Below, piece after piece: positions 33,740 through 41,904 of a DNA stretch of 64,000 bases. Source of the DNA: Comamonas sp. JUb58 (GTDB taxonomy: Bacteria > Pseudomonadota > Gammaproteobacteria > Burkholderiales > Burkholderiaceae_C); contig NZ_SOAL01000008.1 in the NCBI RefSeq assembly GCF_004364775.1, positions 124,001-188,000 on the forward strand, written 5' to 3'. The position numbers were made by a program, and so were the translations under genes. Under the pieces are notes generated by a model. That model saw only the letters and a list, made by a program, of their open reading frames with translations, did not search any database and had not been told where the DNA came from. Position 1 is the stretch's first letter; each line of letters starts with the position of its first letter.

Positions 33740-34142
33740 GGCATCCCCTTTGCGACTACGACTTATATATTTACACCTGTAAGAATTATGGTGTACCGCA
33801 CTGGCGGCCCAAGCAGTCGCACTTCAGAAGCATGCATCTCGGCGCGTCCGCCTACAAGAATGGCTGTGCTTATTCAAAAAATCGATCGTTCGGCGTTGTT
33901 AAGCGCGCTGCAAAGCGCCCAAACGTGCGCGGTCTCGGAGTAGTCATGCGGCTCATGGCGCGTCCGCTTCTAATGCAAACGCCCCGAAACGCAGGACAGG
34001 TGTCCAACGTGCCGGGGCGATATAAGAGGGCTAGTGGGCGCCGCCTTGAAAAGGTAGAAGAAGGCCGATGCTCACAAGGAGCTGTTCATGCAAGCTTGAA
34101 CCGGATGGAGGGGGAAAAGCATGAACTCGGCGAGAAACTGAA
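33740..34142. other. 400-bp region upstream of the stressosome operon
   Basis: I see no supported gene here. Next to rsbR, TTACACCTGTAA (33771-33782) has inverted TTACA/TGTAA arms, followed on the minus strand by a TATATA -10-like hexamer (33764-33769), a plausible operator/promoter. Farther out, CGCCCCG (33980-33986) and CGGGGCG (34013-34019) bracket an inner GGACA/TGTCC hairpin, which may terminate the small gene at 34143-34316. Confidence 0.4.
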
Positions 34143-34316
34143 TCAGGTCGCCAACTGCTTAGCGTTTTGAAGCGCGGCCAGGCGGCGGTACTTTTCGAAG
34201 GTCTTGCTGATGTCCGTGGACACGGCGGGAACATAGCGGTTTTGCTTTTCACCACGCTGCGCGACTAAGGGTCGGGTTGGCATGGTCAGCATCGGAAATG
34301 ACGGCTGGTGTTGCAT
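34143..34316 (-). CDS. 57-residue basic hypothetical protein
   Basis: A short gene with AAGGAG eight bases before its ATG, encoding MQHQPSFPMLTMPTRPLV and ending EKYRRLAALQNAKQLAT. It has no membrane segment, is rich in Arg/Lys/Gln, and ends in a probable amphipathic helix. I do not recognise a family. The strong ribosome-binding site and the downstream hairpin (33980-34019) support it as real. It lies upstream of the stressosome operon on the same strand, but about 400 bp away. Confidence 0.5.
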   Translation of the reverse strand: MQHQPSFPMLTMPTRPLVAQRGEKQNRYVPAVSTDISKTFEKYRRLAALQNAKQLAT

Positions 34317-34569
34317 GACGAACTCCTTTCTTCGATGGCTCCATGATCATGCTGCCCCTGGGGATCTGGTGTAGGCGTCGTCTGAGGAATGTCAACAGAT
34401 TTCAGCTGACTGGCTGTAGTGCTTTTGCTCACAGCAGGCCGCGGAGTCAGTGAAGAAGGTGTTTGGAAGATGCGTTGCCCGCAAGGAGGCAAGCAGGGCC
34501 CTGCCTGAATACAGCCCAGGCAAGGCGGATGGCACTAGTGAACGGGTGAGAGATGACAGCGCTATTGGC

Positions 34570-34812
34570 TTAGCGCCCGAGGAGGACCAGGCGGCCCTCA
34601 ACCTCTATGGCGTTGTGCGCTAGCGATCGCTGCAGCGGCAAGCCCAGGACTTTTTGCTGCCAATCGGGCAGGCCGGGCGACCAGGAGGTCCCCAAGGTCG
34701 GGTCATTGCGTAATTCTTGCAGTCCATCTTCCGTCAGGTGCAAGCATGACGGTGTCTGGCCGGATTGAAGGACTTGGAGGAATGCGGATTCAATCATTTC
34801 GTACAAGCTCAT
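34570..34812 (-). CDS. 80-residue hypothetical protein
   Basis: A small soluble frame, MSLYEMIESAFLQVLQSG and TPSCLHLTEDGLQELRNDP, ending VEGRLVLLGR. The composition is protein-like (amphipathic helix, then a strand-rich end), but no strong Shine-Dalgarno is seen. Family unknown. Between it and the 57-residue gene (34317-34569) I see nothing supported. Confidence 0.45.
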   Translation of the reverse strand: MSLYEMIESAFLQVLQSGQTPSCLHLTEDGLQELRNDPTLGTSWSPGLPDWQQKVLGLPLQRSLAHNAIEVEGRLVLLGR

Positions 34813-35029
34813 TGGGATCGTTGGCTAGAGGGTGATGTGTCCTGTGACTAGTGCGGGAGAGATATTAGCGCAGCTTGGGCCGGCCGCAAACAGACGGCAG
34901 CGGGAGAGCTGGGGAATAGCTCTGGCTGCGCAATGGAGGTGCGATGGGACTGTGGAGCAGGAGGCTATTGCGGCCCTGATAATGCTGCGCTGCGAGCCAG
35001 CGGCACACGGCTGAGCGGCGGACAGCCTG

Positions 35030-35701
35030 TCAGCAAATACCTGGCTGGGACGGCTGCCGAATGGCCCCGGCAAAGCCATGCTCCACACGGGAGTAGGGCC
35101 GGCCACTGGTCAGTACCCGGGGCAAGGCGCTCCAGGCAATCTGTGCGCCCAGGGCAGCCAGGCGATCGACCAGTGCCTGGTCTTCGCCGCATTCTATGGC
35201 ATCAAAGCCGCCCGCCTGTTGGTAGCAGAGGGCTGAGAGTCCCAGGTTGGCGCCATGCACATGGCGGTGGCCATCGCGGTCCTGGTAGCTGGATTCAAAA
35301 CGCAGGCGCGCTGCTTGGGCATCGGCGCCGTGGGCCTCCCAGCTGTCGACACCGACCGTGCCGCAGACCACATCGGCGCCCAGCGACAGCTGCACCGCCA
35401 GCCAATCGGGTGCCACGCGGGTGTCCGCATCGGTAAAGGCCAGCCAGCGGGCCTGGTGCTGCAGCAAATGGCGGGCACCGGCGGCGCGGGCTCTGCCTAC
35501 ATTGCGGGCATTGACGGCCAGGGTCACAAAAGGCCATTGCCGGGCGATGGCGGCGCTGCCATCGCTGCAGCTGTCCAGCACCACGACGACCTTGATTTCT
35601 TCGGTCGCCAAATCGGGGTGCAGTGTGGCCATGGCAACGCTTTCCAGGCAGGCGTCGATCAGGTCTTCTTCGTTGTGTGCGGGTATGCAGATGCCAATCA
35701 T
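35030..35701 (-). CDS. family 2 glycosyltransferase
   Basis: A 223-residue GT-A glycosyltransferase, starting MIGICIPAHNEED as the family does. The donor-binding region VVVVLDSCSDGSAAIA, the DxD motif at residues 91-93 (FTDADTR) and an acidic acceptor-site motif CGEDQALVDRL are present. No membrane segments are seen, so it acts in the cytoplasm or on the inner leaflet. It is the last gene of the trehalose operon, 7 bp after the methyltransferase gene. The sugar and acceptor are unknown. Confidence 0.88.
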   Translation of the reverse strand: MIGICIPAHNEEDLIDACLESVAMATLHPDLATEEIKVVVVLDSCSDGSAAIARQWPFVTLAVNARNVGRARAAGARHLLQHQARWLAFTDADTRVAPDWLAVQLSLGADVVCGTVGVDSWEAHGADAQAARLRFESSYQDRDGHRHVHGANLGLSALCYQQAGGFDAIECGEDQALVDRLAALGAQIAWSALPRVLTSGRPYSRVEHGFAGAIRQPSQPGIC

Positions 35702-35708
35702 CGTGGGC

Positions 35709-36287
35709 TCACAGTCTTTCCCAAACTTCCAGCAAGAAATCGGTCTCGCGGTGCTCCACCACGGTTTTGAGCGCCGCGCTGGCGCCAATCTGCGCATGGA
35801 TGGTGTCGGCGGTTTGCTGCAGGTCGGGCGCCTGGTGGCGCCAGTGGCACATCAGCCAATGGCCGCCGGGAGCGAGGGAGGACAGGCAGCGCTCGCTGAA
35901 CAGCGCCAGGTCAGCATCGCCCAGGTAATAGGCCAGCTCGGAGACGACCAGCAGGTCAAAGCCGCCGGCGGGCACCTCGGGCCATTCCTGCGGCAGTTGC
36001 AGCTTTTGCAGGTGCAACTGGCGTCGGTCCTCGCGCTGGATGCGAGCATTGCACAGCAGCACGGCCGATTCGGCAAAGTCGGCGGCGATCAGCTGGTCGC
36101 AGCGCTCCAGCAGTGCCAAGGTGGTTTCGCCATTGCCGCAGCCGGGCTCAAAGCCGTAGCGGTAATGCTCGCGCGGCAACGAGGCCAGCAGCACCTGGCG
36201 CTTGCGCCGCTCGTACCAGGCGGTCTTGACGGCCCAGGGGTCGGGGGAATTTTGGTAGAGCTGTTCAAAGTGTTGGCGTTGGTTCAT
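35709..36287 (-). CDS. NodS-like SAM-dependent methyltransferase
   Basis: A 192-residue class I methyltransferase. The start MNQRQHFEQLYQNSPDPW, the SAM motif FEPGCGNGETTL at residues 46-57 and FDLLVVSELAYYLGD resemble NodS, the N-methyltransferase of Nod-factor synthesis that acts on a deacetylated glucosamine. The preceding gene encodes a PIG-L deacetylase, whose stop overlaps this start (ATGA). Deacetylation followed by N-methylation of an amino sugar is therefore a reasonable hypothesis. Confidence 0.85.
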   Translation of the reverse strand: MNQRQHFEQLYQNSPDPWAVKTAWYERRKRQVLLASLPREHYRYGFEPGCGNGETTLALLERCDQLIAADFAESAVLLCNARIQREDRRQLHLQKLQLPQEWPEVPAGGFDLLVVSELAYYLGDADLALFSERCLSSLAPGGHWLMCHWRHQAPDLQQTADTIHAQIGASAALKTVVEHRETDFLLEVWERL

Positions 36288-37042
36288 CGCAATATCACCT
36301 CGAAGTTGCGCAGCAGGCGCGCCGTGGCCCAGCGGGGCAGGATCGCCGGTCTGCCGGTCGAGGGGTCGGGCAGCAGCTGGCTGCGAAAGCAGGACAGCGC
36401 CAGGCATTTGCGGTCCAGCTGGTCGGCGCTCAGCGGCATGCGCACGGCCTGCTGCCATGGCACGCGCTGGTCGCCGGGGCTGGCCCAGTGCCAGGTCCAG
36501 ATCGGCACTTCAAACAAGCGGCTGCCCACATCGGTCGTGGCGGCGGCGCAGGCCTCGCCGGTGGCCTCGTGGTCGGGGTGGCCGTCATAGCGCCAGGGGC
36601 AGAAGACGGCATCCGTCGGGCGCAGCAGTTGCTGCAGGCGCGATTCGAGCTGGGGCTGATGATCCTGCACCTGGCCGTCGGGGATGCGCAGGTGGATGAT
36701 CTGGCTACCGGGGCAGAGCAGGGCCAGCGCCTGGGCGCTTTCGCGCTCGCGGGCCTGGGCCAGTTGGTCGGGCGTCCACAGGCGCGAGCCGGGGTGGCTG
36801 GCCTCGCCCGAGGTGACGGCAATCACTGTGCAGGGCAGGGCGTTCGCCTCGCAGTGCTGCATGATCGCCGCAGTGGCCAGGATCTCGTCATCGGGATGGG
36901 GCGAGACGATCACGACCCGCTCGCAGCCTTGCAGCAGCTCCTCAGCCGGCGTGCTGCCCAAGGGCGCTTGGGCCAGCCAGGATTGCCACTGCAATTCGGG
37001 CGTGCCCTCGCCTTCGATATGGCGGGATTTCAGAGCTTCCAT
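36284..37042 (-). CDS. PIG-L family deacetylase
   Basis: A 252-residue zinc-dependent de-N-acetylase. The metal-binding HPDDE motif is at residues 49-53 (VIVSPHPDDEILA) and the second cluster DGHPDHEATG lies further on. The family removes acetyl groups from GlcNAc-containing lipids or thiols (PIG-L, MshB, BshB, LmbE). It overlaps the acyl-CoA dehydrogenase-like gene by 13 bp upstream and the methyltransferase by 4 bp downstream. The substrate is unknown. Confidence 0.9.
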   Translation of the reverse strand: MEALKSRHIEGEGTPELQWQSWLAQAPLGSTPAEELLQGCERVVIVSPHPDDEILATAAIMQHCEANALPCTVIAVTSGEASHPGSRLWTPDQLAQARERESAQALALLCPGSQIIHLRIPDGQVQDHQPQLESRLQQLLRPTDAVFCPWRYDGHPDHEATGEACAAATTDVGSRLFEVPIWTWHWASPGDQRVPWQQAVRMPLSADQLDRKCLALSCFRSQLLPDPSTGRPAILPRWATARLLRNFEVILR

Positions 37043-38058
37043 GGTGCGTTGTTCTCCTGTTCGGCGATGGCCTGCCCCAGGGCGGCCAGATCGCGTTCTG
37101 CGTGGCTTTGACGAATAAAAATAGGCAGGTCGGCCAGCAGCAGGGCCAGCGACCGGTCTTTGCAAAAAGGCCCAGGGCCGAGCGCGCGCGGCACATGCTG
37201 CAGCACTTGCTGGGCCGCCGCCTCGGCGGCCAGGCGGGTACGGTTCACCTCTCGGGTCCAGGGCTGCTCGGGCTGGGCATCAATATGGGCGGCCGTTGCG
37301 CGCAGCAGCGCTGCCGTGGCGGACAGCGCCACATCCACCGCGCCCAGGTGTGCCAAGGCATGGGGTTCGGCATGCTGGCGGCAGGCGCGCAGCAGCTGGC
37401 CGGCAATGCGGGCACTGGCGCCATACCAGCAGGCCGCAATGCCTGCGCCGCCATGCTGAAAACCGGGCCGGCTCAGGTAAGCGCCCGGGCGGCCCACCAG
37501 GGTGGCGCTGGCGTTGTTCAGGTCTACATCCACACTGCCACTGTCAGCCATGCCCACGGCCTGCCAGCCCTCATCGCTGACCTGCACCGCCGGTTGCAGC
37601 AGGTTGACTGCCACCAGGCAGCGCTCGGTATCGGACAACCAGGCCGTCACCAGCGCATGGTCCACACTGTGCGCGCCCGAGCACCAGGCCTTGGTGCCGC
37701 TCAACGTCACTTTGCTGCCGGGGGCCAGACCATCGCTGGCGCTGGTGGGTCTGGCCTGCACCCGGTTGCCCGGCGGCTCAGCACCCCAAACGGCCCAGGT
37801 TCTGGCGGCTGCCGGCGCCGGGGTGTCCAGCTCGGCCAAAATCGCCAGCGCATCGGTATGGCCCTCAAACAGCTTGACGAGGCTCAGGTTGCTGGCAGCC
37901 ACCGCTGCCAGTGCCCGCCAGCGCGCCAGGGTCTGGCCCTGGCCAGGCAGGGGCAGTTGGTCCAGGCCCTGCGCCACGAGGGCCCGCAAGGTCTCGCCGG
38001 GCTGCTGCAGCGCGGAGTCGCTCAGAAAGGCTTCCAGTTCCATAGTGGCGTTCATCAT
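37030..38058 (-). CDS. divergent acyl-CoA dehydrogenase-like flavoprotein
   Basis: A 342-residue protein with an acyl-CoA dehydrogenase outline: a middle beta domain containing VTLSGTKAWCSGAHSVDHAL (compare the usual GxKxxxSGA) and a helical C-terminal domain. It is shorter than typical members, and I cannot identify a catalytic Glu with confidence. It starts immediately after the otsA stop and overlaps the PIG-L gene, so all seven genes are tightly linked. It probably oxidises or desaturates an unusual substrate, or is catalytically altered. Confidence 0.75.
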   Translation of the reverse strand: MMNATMELEAFLSDSALQQPGETLRALVAQGLDQLPLPGQGQTLARWRALAAVAASNLSLVKLFEGHTDALAILAELDTPAPAAARTWAVWGAEPPGNRVQARPTSASDGLAPGSKVTLSGTKAWCSGAHSVDHALVTAWLSDTERCLVAVNLLQPAVQVSDEGWQAVGMADSGSVDVDLNNASATLVGRPGAYLSRPGFQHGGAGIAACWYGASARIAGQLLRACRQHAEPHALAHLGAVDVALSATAALLRATAAHIDAQPEQPWTREVNRTRLAAEAAAQQVLQHVPRALGPGPFCKDRSLALLLADLPIFIRQSHAERDLAALGQAIAEQENNAPWKL

Positions 38059-39603
38059 TCATCGGCCCATGCGTTGGGCTGTAGCGGCGGGGCGCGGCGC
38101 AGCGCCGCCACCCGTCACCACATGCAGATAGGGAAAGCTGCCATCCCGCGTCGGGCGGGTCATCGGCAGGTCGGCACCAGCGGCAGGGACGCGGCTGAGC
38201 GCCGGCACGGAGAAGCGCGGCTTGCGCTGCACTGCCGGTTGGCACTGGTCCAGCGCATGCAAAAAGCGCTGGCACCACCAGTGCACGTCCTCGGTCTGGA
38301 TGCGGGCCAGCAGCTTTTGGTGGCGCTGGATGCGCTCGGCCAGCGGCATCTGCAGCGCCTGGTCAATGCTGTCGGCGGTGCTGTGCGCGTCATACGGGTT
38401 CACCAAGAGCGCCTCTTGCAGCTGCTCGGCCGCGCCAGCAAAGCGCGACAGCACCAGCACCCCGGGGTCGGCCGGGTCCTGGGCGGCAATGAATTCCTTG
38501 GCCACCAGGTTCATGCCATCGCGCAGCGGCGTGACCAGGCCCACAGCAGCTGCACGGCACAAGCCCGCCAGATGCGCACGCGTCAGCACCTGGTGGATGT
38601 AGCGCACCGGCATCCAGTCCAGCTCCCCAAAATCGCCATTGATGGCGCCGCACAGCGATTCAAACTCGCTGCGGATATCGGCATAGGCCTGCAGGTGCTC
38701 GCGGGTGGGCGAGCCAATCTGTACCAGGGTGGCACTGCGCCGGTGCTCAGGGTGGCGCTCCAGCAGATCACGAAAGGCGTGGATGCGCTCGGGCAGGCCC
38801 TTGGAGTAGTCGAGCCGGTCAATGCCCACCACCAGCCGGCGTTGGCCATGCTCCTGCGCCATCGTGGCTTGCACCTGCTGGGCGGGGGGCGTGTCCGTCA
38901 CCGCGGCAAAGGCATGCGCGTCAATGCCAATCGGAAAAACCTCGCAGCGCGCTTGCTGGCCATGGGCGCGGTAGTGGTGGCGGTGGCTGATGCGGCCATC
39001 GGGCTGTGCCAGCACATAGCTTTCAAAATGCTGCAGGTCTTGCCGGCTTTGCAGGCCCACCAGGTCAAAAGCCATCAAGGCCTGCATCAGCGCCTTGTGC
39101 TGCGGCACGGCGCTGAGGGCGACCGAAGGGGGAAAGGGGATGTGCAGAAAAAAGCCAATGCGCTGCTGGCAGCCCAGCGCCCGCAGCTCGGCCGCCAGCG
39201 CCATCAGATGGTAGTCATGCACCCAGATGACGTCATCCTCTTGCAGCAAGGGCAGCAACTGCTGCGCAAACTGGCGGTTCACGCGTTGGTAGCCGTCGTA
39301 AAAGCTGGGATCGAAGGCAGCCAGGTCCAGGCGGTTGTGAAACACCGGCCAGAGCAGGTTATTGCAAAAGCCGTTGTAGTAGCTGTCGTGGTCGCGGCGC
39401 TCCAAGTCCGTCGTTGCGACGGTCACAGCACCCCATTCGCGCACGGAGGGCTGCGTCGGAGATTGATCTGTCATTTTGCCGCCCCAGCCAAACCAGAGGC
39501 CACCATGGCGCTGCAACGCCTCTTCCAGCGCAATGGCCAAACCGCCGGGCGCGGCATCCTGCGGATCGGCCACCCGGTTGGAGACAACAACCAGGCGGCT
39601 CAT
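38059..39603 (-). CDS. otsA: trehalose-6-phosphate synthase OtsA
   Basis: A 514-residue GT20 glycosyltransferase that joins UDP-glucose and glucose-6-phosphate. The landmarks are MSRLVVVSNRVADPQDAAPG with GGLAIALE at the N-terminus, VWVHDYHLMALAAELR, GFFLHIPFPP, GIDRLDYSKGLPERIHAF and VTPLRDGMNLVAKEFIAAQ. The C-terminus carries a Pro/Arg-rich extension after the catalytic domain. It overlaps otsB by 4 bp. Trehalose protects against desiccation and osmotic shock, fitting the surrounding stress genes. Confidence 0.95.
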   Translation of the reverse strand: MSRLVVVSNRVADPQDAAPGGLAIALEEALQRHGGLWFGWGGKMTDQSPTQPSVREWGAVTVATTDLERRDHDSYYNGFCNNLLWPVFHNRLDLAAFDPSFYDGYQRVNRQFAQQLLPLLQEDDVIWVHDYHLMALAAELRALGCQQRIGFFLHIPFPPSVALSAVPQHKALMQALMAFDLVGLQSRQDLQHFESYVLAQPDGRISHRHHYRAHGQQARCEVFPIGIDAHAFAAVTDTPPAQQVQATMAQEHGQRRLVVGIDRLDYSKGLPERIHAFRDLLERHPEHRRSATLVQIGSPTREHLQAYADIRSEFESLCGAINGDFGELDWMPVRYIHQVLTRAHLAGLCRAAAVGLVTPLRDGMNLVAKEFIAAQDPADPGVLVLSRFAGAAEQLQEALLVNPYDAHSTADSIDQALQMPLAERIQRHQKLLARIQTEDVHWWCQRFLHALDQCQPAVQRKPRFSVPALSRVPAAGADLPMTRPTRDGSFPYLHVVTGGGAAPRPAATAQRMGR

Positions 39604-40379
39604 GGCTGCACCTCCGCCGGCTGGCGCAGGTTGTGGAGCGTGCGCAGCTGCGTGCAGGCCGCCTGCAGCCAGTGGTAGACGGCATCGACACCTGCGAGCC
39701 GGTGGCTGGCTGCGCTGGCGCCCGGGCCTACCTTGATGGCGACGCCGCGCTGGGCCAGCACGGCGGCAAAGCCGCTTTCGTCGCTGATGTCATCGCCCAG
39801 GAAGAAGGGCGTGCGCCCGGCAAAAGGTGCCTCCTGCAGAAAGGCCTGGATCGCGCGGCCCTTGCTGGCGCCCACCGGCAGCATCTCCAGCACCCGCTTG
39901 CCGCGCAGCAAGGTCCACTGCGGGCGGTGGGCCAACATGGCTTGCAGGCTGCGCAGGCACAGCGCTTCCAGCGATGGATCGCGGCGGTAGTGCAGCGCGA
40001 CGCCGCTTTGCTTGGGCTCCACATACAGGGCGGGGTGGGCCTGGGCGAGCTGCTCACAGGCCTCGACCACCGCCGAGATATCCCCCGGTGCATCGCCGCA
40101 TTGCTGGCCCCTGGCATCACGGCGCTGCGCGCCATGGGCGCCGGCGCACGGGATTTGCAAAGGCTGCAGGTAATGGTCCAGCACGGCAATCTCTCGGCCG
40201 GAGATGATGGCGACTGCGCCGCCCAGCAAGGCCTGCAGCTCGCGCAGCAGCGGTACCAACTGGGCAGGCACGACGATGCTGTCCGGGGTAGGCGCCATCG
40301 GCACTAGGCTGCCATCAAAGTCCAGGAAAAGCGCCGCATCGGCGGGCAGATGCGGCGGCAGGGGCGCGGCGGTCAACAT
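39600..40379 (-). CDS. otsB: trehalose-6-phosphate phosphatase OtsB
   Basis: A 259-residue HAD-superfamily phosphatase with the nucleophile motif LDFDGSL (Asp20, acid/base Asp22), the middle motif AIISGREIAVLDHYL, GAHGAQRRD and the C-terminal FFLGDDISDESGFAAV with metal-binding Asp residues. It converts trehalose-6-phosphate to trehalose. Its start overlaps the stop of the small acidic protein gene, and its stop overlaps the otsA start. Confidence 0.95.
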   Translation of the reverse strand: MLTAAPLPPHLPADAALFLDFDGSLVPMAPTPDSIVVPAQLVPLLRELQALLGGAVAIISGREIAVLDHYLQPLQIPCAGAHGAQRRDARGQQCGDAPGDISAVVEACEQLAQAHPALYVEPKQSGVALHYRRDPSLEALCLRSLQAMLAHRPQWTLLRGKRVLEMLPVGASKGRAIQAFLQEAPFAGRTPFFLGDDISDESGFAAVLAQRGVAIKVGPGASAASHRLAGVDAVYHWLQAACTQLRTLHNLRQPAEVQP

Positions 40380-40624
40380 CAGGGTTCCAGCGGTTCGGGG
40401 CTGACCACGCGCTCAGACTCCGGGTCTTGCGGGATGTCGGGCTCGGTGCTGGGGGAGAACGGGGGGTGGGGCGGGTCATCGCCGGGCTCGGGGGTCAAAG
40501 GCTCCTGCTCGGGATAGGGTTCGCCGACCGGGTCCATGCTTTCGTCTTCGGGATAGTTGGGCTGGGTCGCAGGCCGGGAATCTGTGGGAGTTTCGGGCTG
40601 GGTATCTGGCTTGCTGGTAGTCAT
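40379..40624 (-). CDS. small acidic Pro/Glu-rich disordered protein
   Basis: An 81-residue protein starting MTTSKPDTQPETPTDS, almost entirely Pro, Glu, Asp, Ser and Thr, with no hydrophobic core and so probably disordered. GGAG lies just before the ATG. It overlaps the otsB start and is the first gene of the operon. Acidic, disordered small proteins of this kind occur in stress operons; a role is not known. Confidence 0.6.
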   Translation of the reverse strand: MTTSKPDTQPETPTDSRPATQPNYPEDESMDPVGEPYPEQEPLTPEPGDDPPHPPFSPSTEPDIPQDPESERVVSPEPLEP

Positions 40625-40875
40625 GGGGTGCTCCTCGGTCGTATGCCTTCTAGGTTGGCCGCAGCGGCGCCCGGGGTCTGTAGGATTTCTGCGCCCGCGT
40701 GTGGAGTCATCCAAGCGAGTTGGCATTCAGCGCTTGCGCACGTGCTGGTTTGCGAGGCTTCTTGTCAGACCGCTCTGGCAAGCAGGTGGTAAGAACTTCC
40801 CATCGAGGATTGCCTTTTCCTCTCAGCCGGTCGGCTGCCCGACGCGCACACTGTCCGCATACCTAGGAGGCCGGC

Positions 40876-41880
40876 ATGACAGAGCAGCAAGGCAATGCCC
40901 CGACATCGACACGCACCATCTGGAAAGGCGCGATCAGCTTTGGGCTGGTGCATGTGCCCATAGGGCTGTACACGGCCACGCGCGATTCGGGCATCGACTT
41001 TGACTGGCTCGACAAGCGCTCGATGGAGCCAGTGGGCTACAAGCGTATCAACAAGCGCACCGGCAAGGAGATCGCCAGCAGCGACATCGTCAAAGGCGTG
41101 GAATACGAAGAGGGCCGCTATGTGATCCTGAGCCAGGAGGAGATCAGCGCCGCCTTCCCCAAAACCACGCAGACCATCGAGATTGAGGCCTTTGTCGACG
41201 CCGATGACATTCCGCTGATCTACCTGGAGCGGCCCTACTACACGGCGCCGCTCAAGCGCGGAGAAAAAGTCTATGCCTTGCTGCGTGAGGCGCTGCGCAA
41301 GACCAACAAGGTTGGCGTGGCCAAGGTCGTCATCCAGACCAAGCAGCACCTAGCCGTGCTGGTGCCCTGCGGCCGGGCCCTGGTGCTGAACCTGCTGCGC
41401 TGGGGCGGCGATATCCGCTCGTTCGAGCAGCTCAACCTGCCGCCCCAATCGGCCAAGGCCGCTGGCATCAGCAGTGCCGAGATGGACATGGCCGTCGCCT
41501 TGATCGAAGACAAGGCCCAGGCCTGGAATGCCGATGACTTCAGGAACTCCTTCTCCGAAGAGATCCACAAGCTGATCGATGCCAAGGTCAAATCAGGCGA
41601 GGTGGAAGAGGTGGTGCAGGCGCCCAAGGAATCGCCGGTGTCGGGTGGCGCGGAGATCCTGGATTTGACCGCCTTGCTCAAACGCAGCCTGGCGGGCGGC
41701 GCCAAGGCGGCCGATGCCAAGCCCGCTGCGCGAAAGCCCAAGGCCGCGCCGGCCAAGACCAAGGCCAGCGCCCCCGCCAAAGCGGCAGCCGCAACGGCAA
41801 AACCCAAGGCCAAGCCCAAGCCAGCCGCCAAATCCGCCAGCGCCCGCAAGACGGCGCCCGCCAAGCGGCGTGCCGCTTAG
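40876..41880 (+). CDS. ku: non-homologous end joining protein Ku
   Basis: A 334-residue bacterial Ku. AGGAGG lies 6 bases before the ATG. The core (about 12-265) has TIWKGAISFGLVHVPIGLY, KRINKRTGKEIASSDIVKG, YVILSQEEISAAFPKTTQTIEI and YLERPYY. The tail from about residue 275 is a Lys/Ala/Pro-rich, histone-H1-like extension, which in other bacterial Ku proteins binds DNA and aids LigD recruitment. It binds DNA ends as a dimer. It is divergent from the trehalose operon across 250 bp and is followed by ligD after 24 bp. Confidence 0.96.
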   Translation: MTEQQGNAPTSTRTIWKGAISFGLVHVPIGLYTATRDSGIDFDWLDKRSMEPVGYKRINKRTGKEIASSDIVKGVEYEEGRYVILSQEEISAAFPKTTQTIEIEAFVDADDIPLIYLERPYYTAPLKRGEKVYALLREALRKTNKVGVAKVVIQTKQHLAVLVPCGRALVLNLLRWGGDIRSFEQLNLPPQSAKAAGISSAEMDMAVALIEDKAQAWNADDFRNSFSEEIHKLIDAKVKSGEVEEVVQAPKESPVSGGAEILDLTALLKRSLAGGAKAADAKPAARKPKAAPAKTKASAPAKAAAATAKPKAKPKPAAKSASARKTAPAKRRAA

Positions 41881-41904
41881 TGGCCTGGCACCCGGAGGCC
41901 CTGC

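Noticed and set aside
33730-34170. A 146-codon plus-strand frame upstream of rsbR
   Set aside because: It crosses the rsbR promoter region and runs antisense to the better supported 57-residue gene, with no ribosome-binding site or known motif.
34825-35106. Short frames on both strands between the 80-residue gene and the glycosyltransferase
   Set aside because: Composition is random-looking and no start signal is visible; one overlaps the end of the glycosyltransferase gene.
37102-39678. An 858-codon open frame on the plus strand across otsA and the acyl-CoA dehydrogenase-like gene
   Set aside because: The minus strand encodes well-defined enzymes throughout. The plus-strand translation is Arg/Gln/Ala-rich with no motif and no ribosome-binding site.
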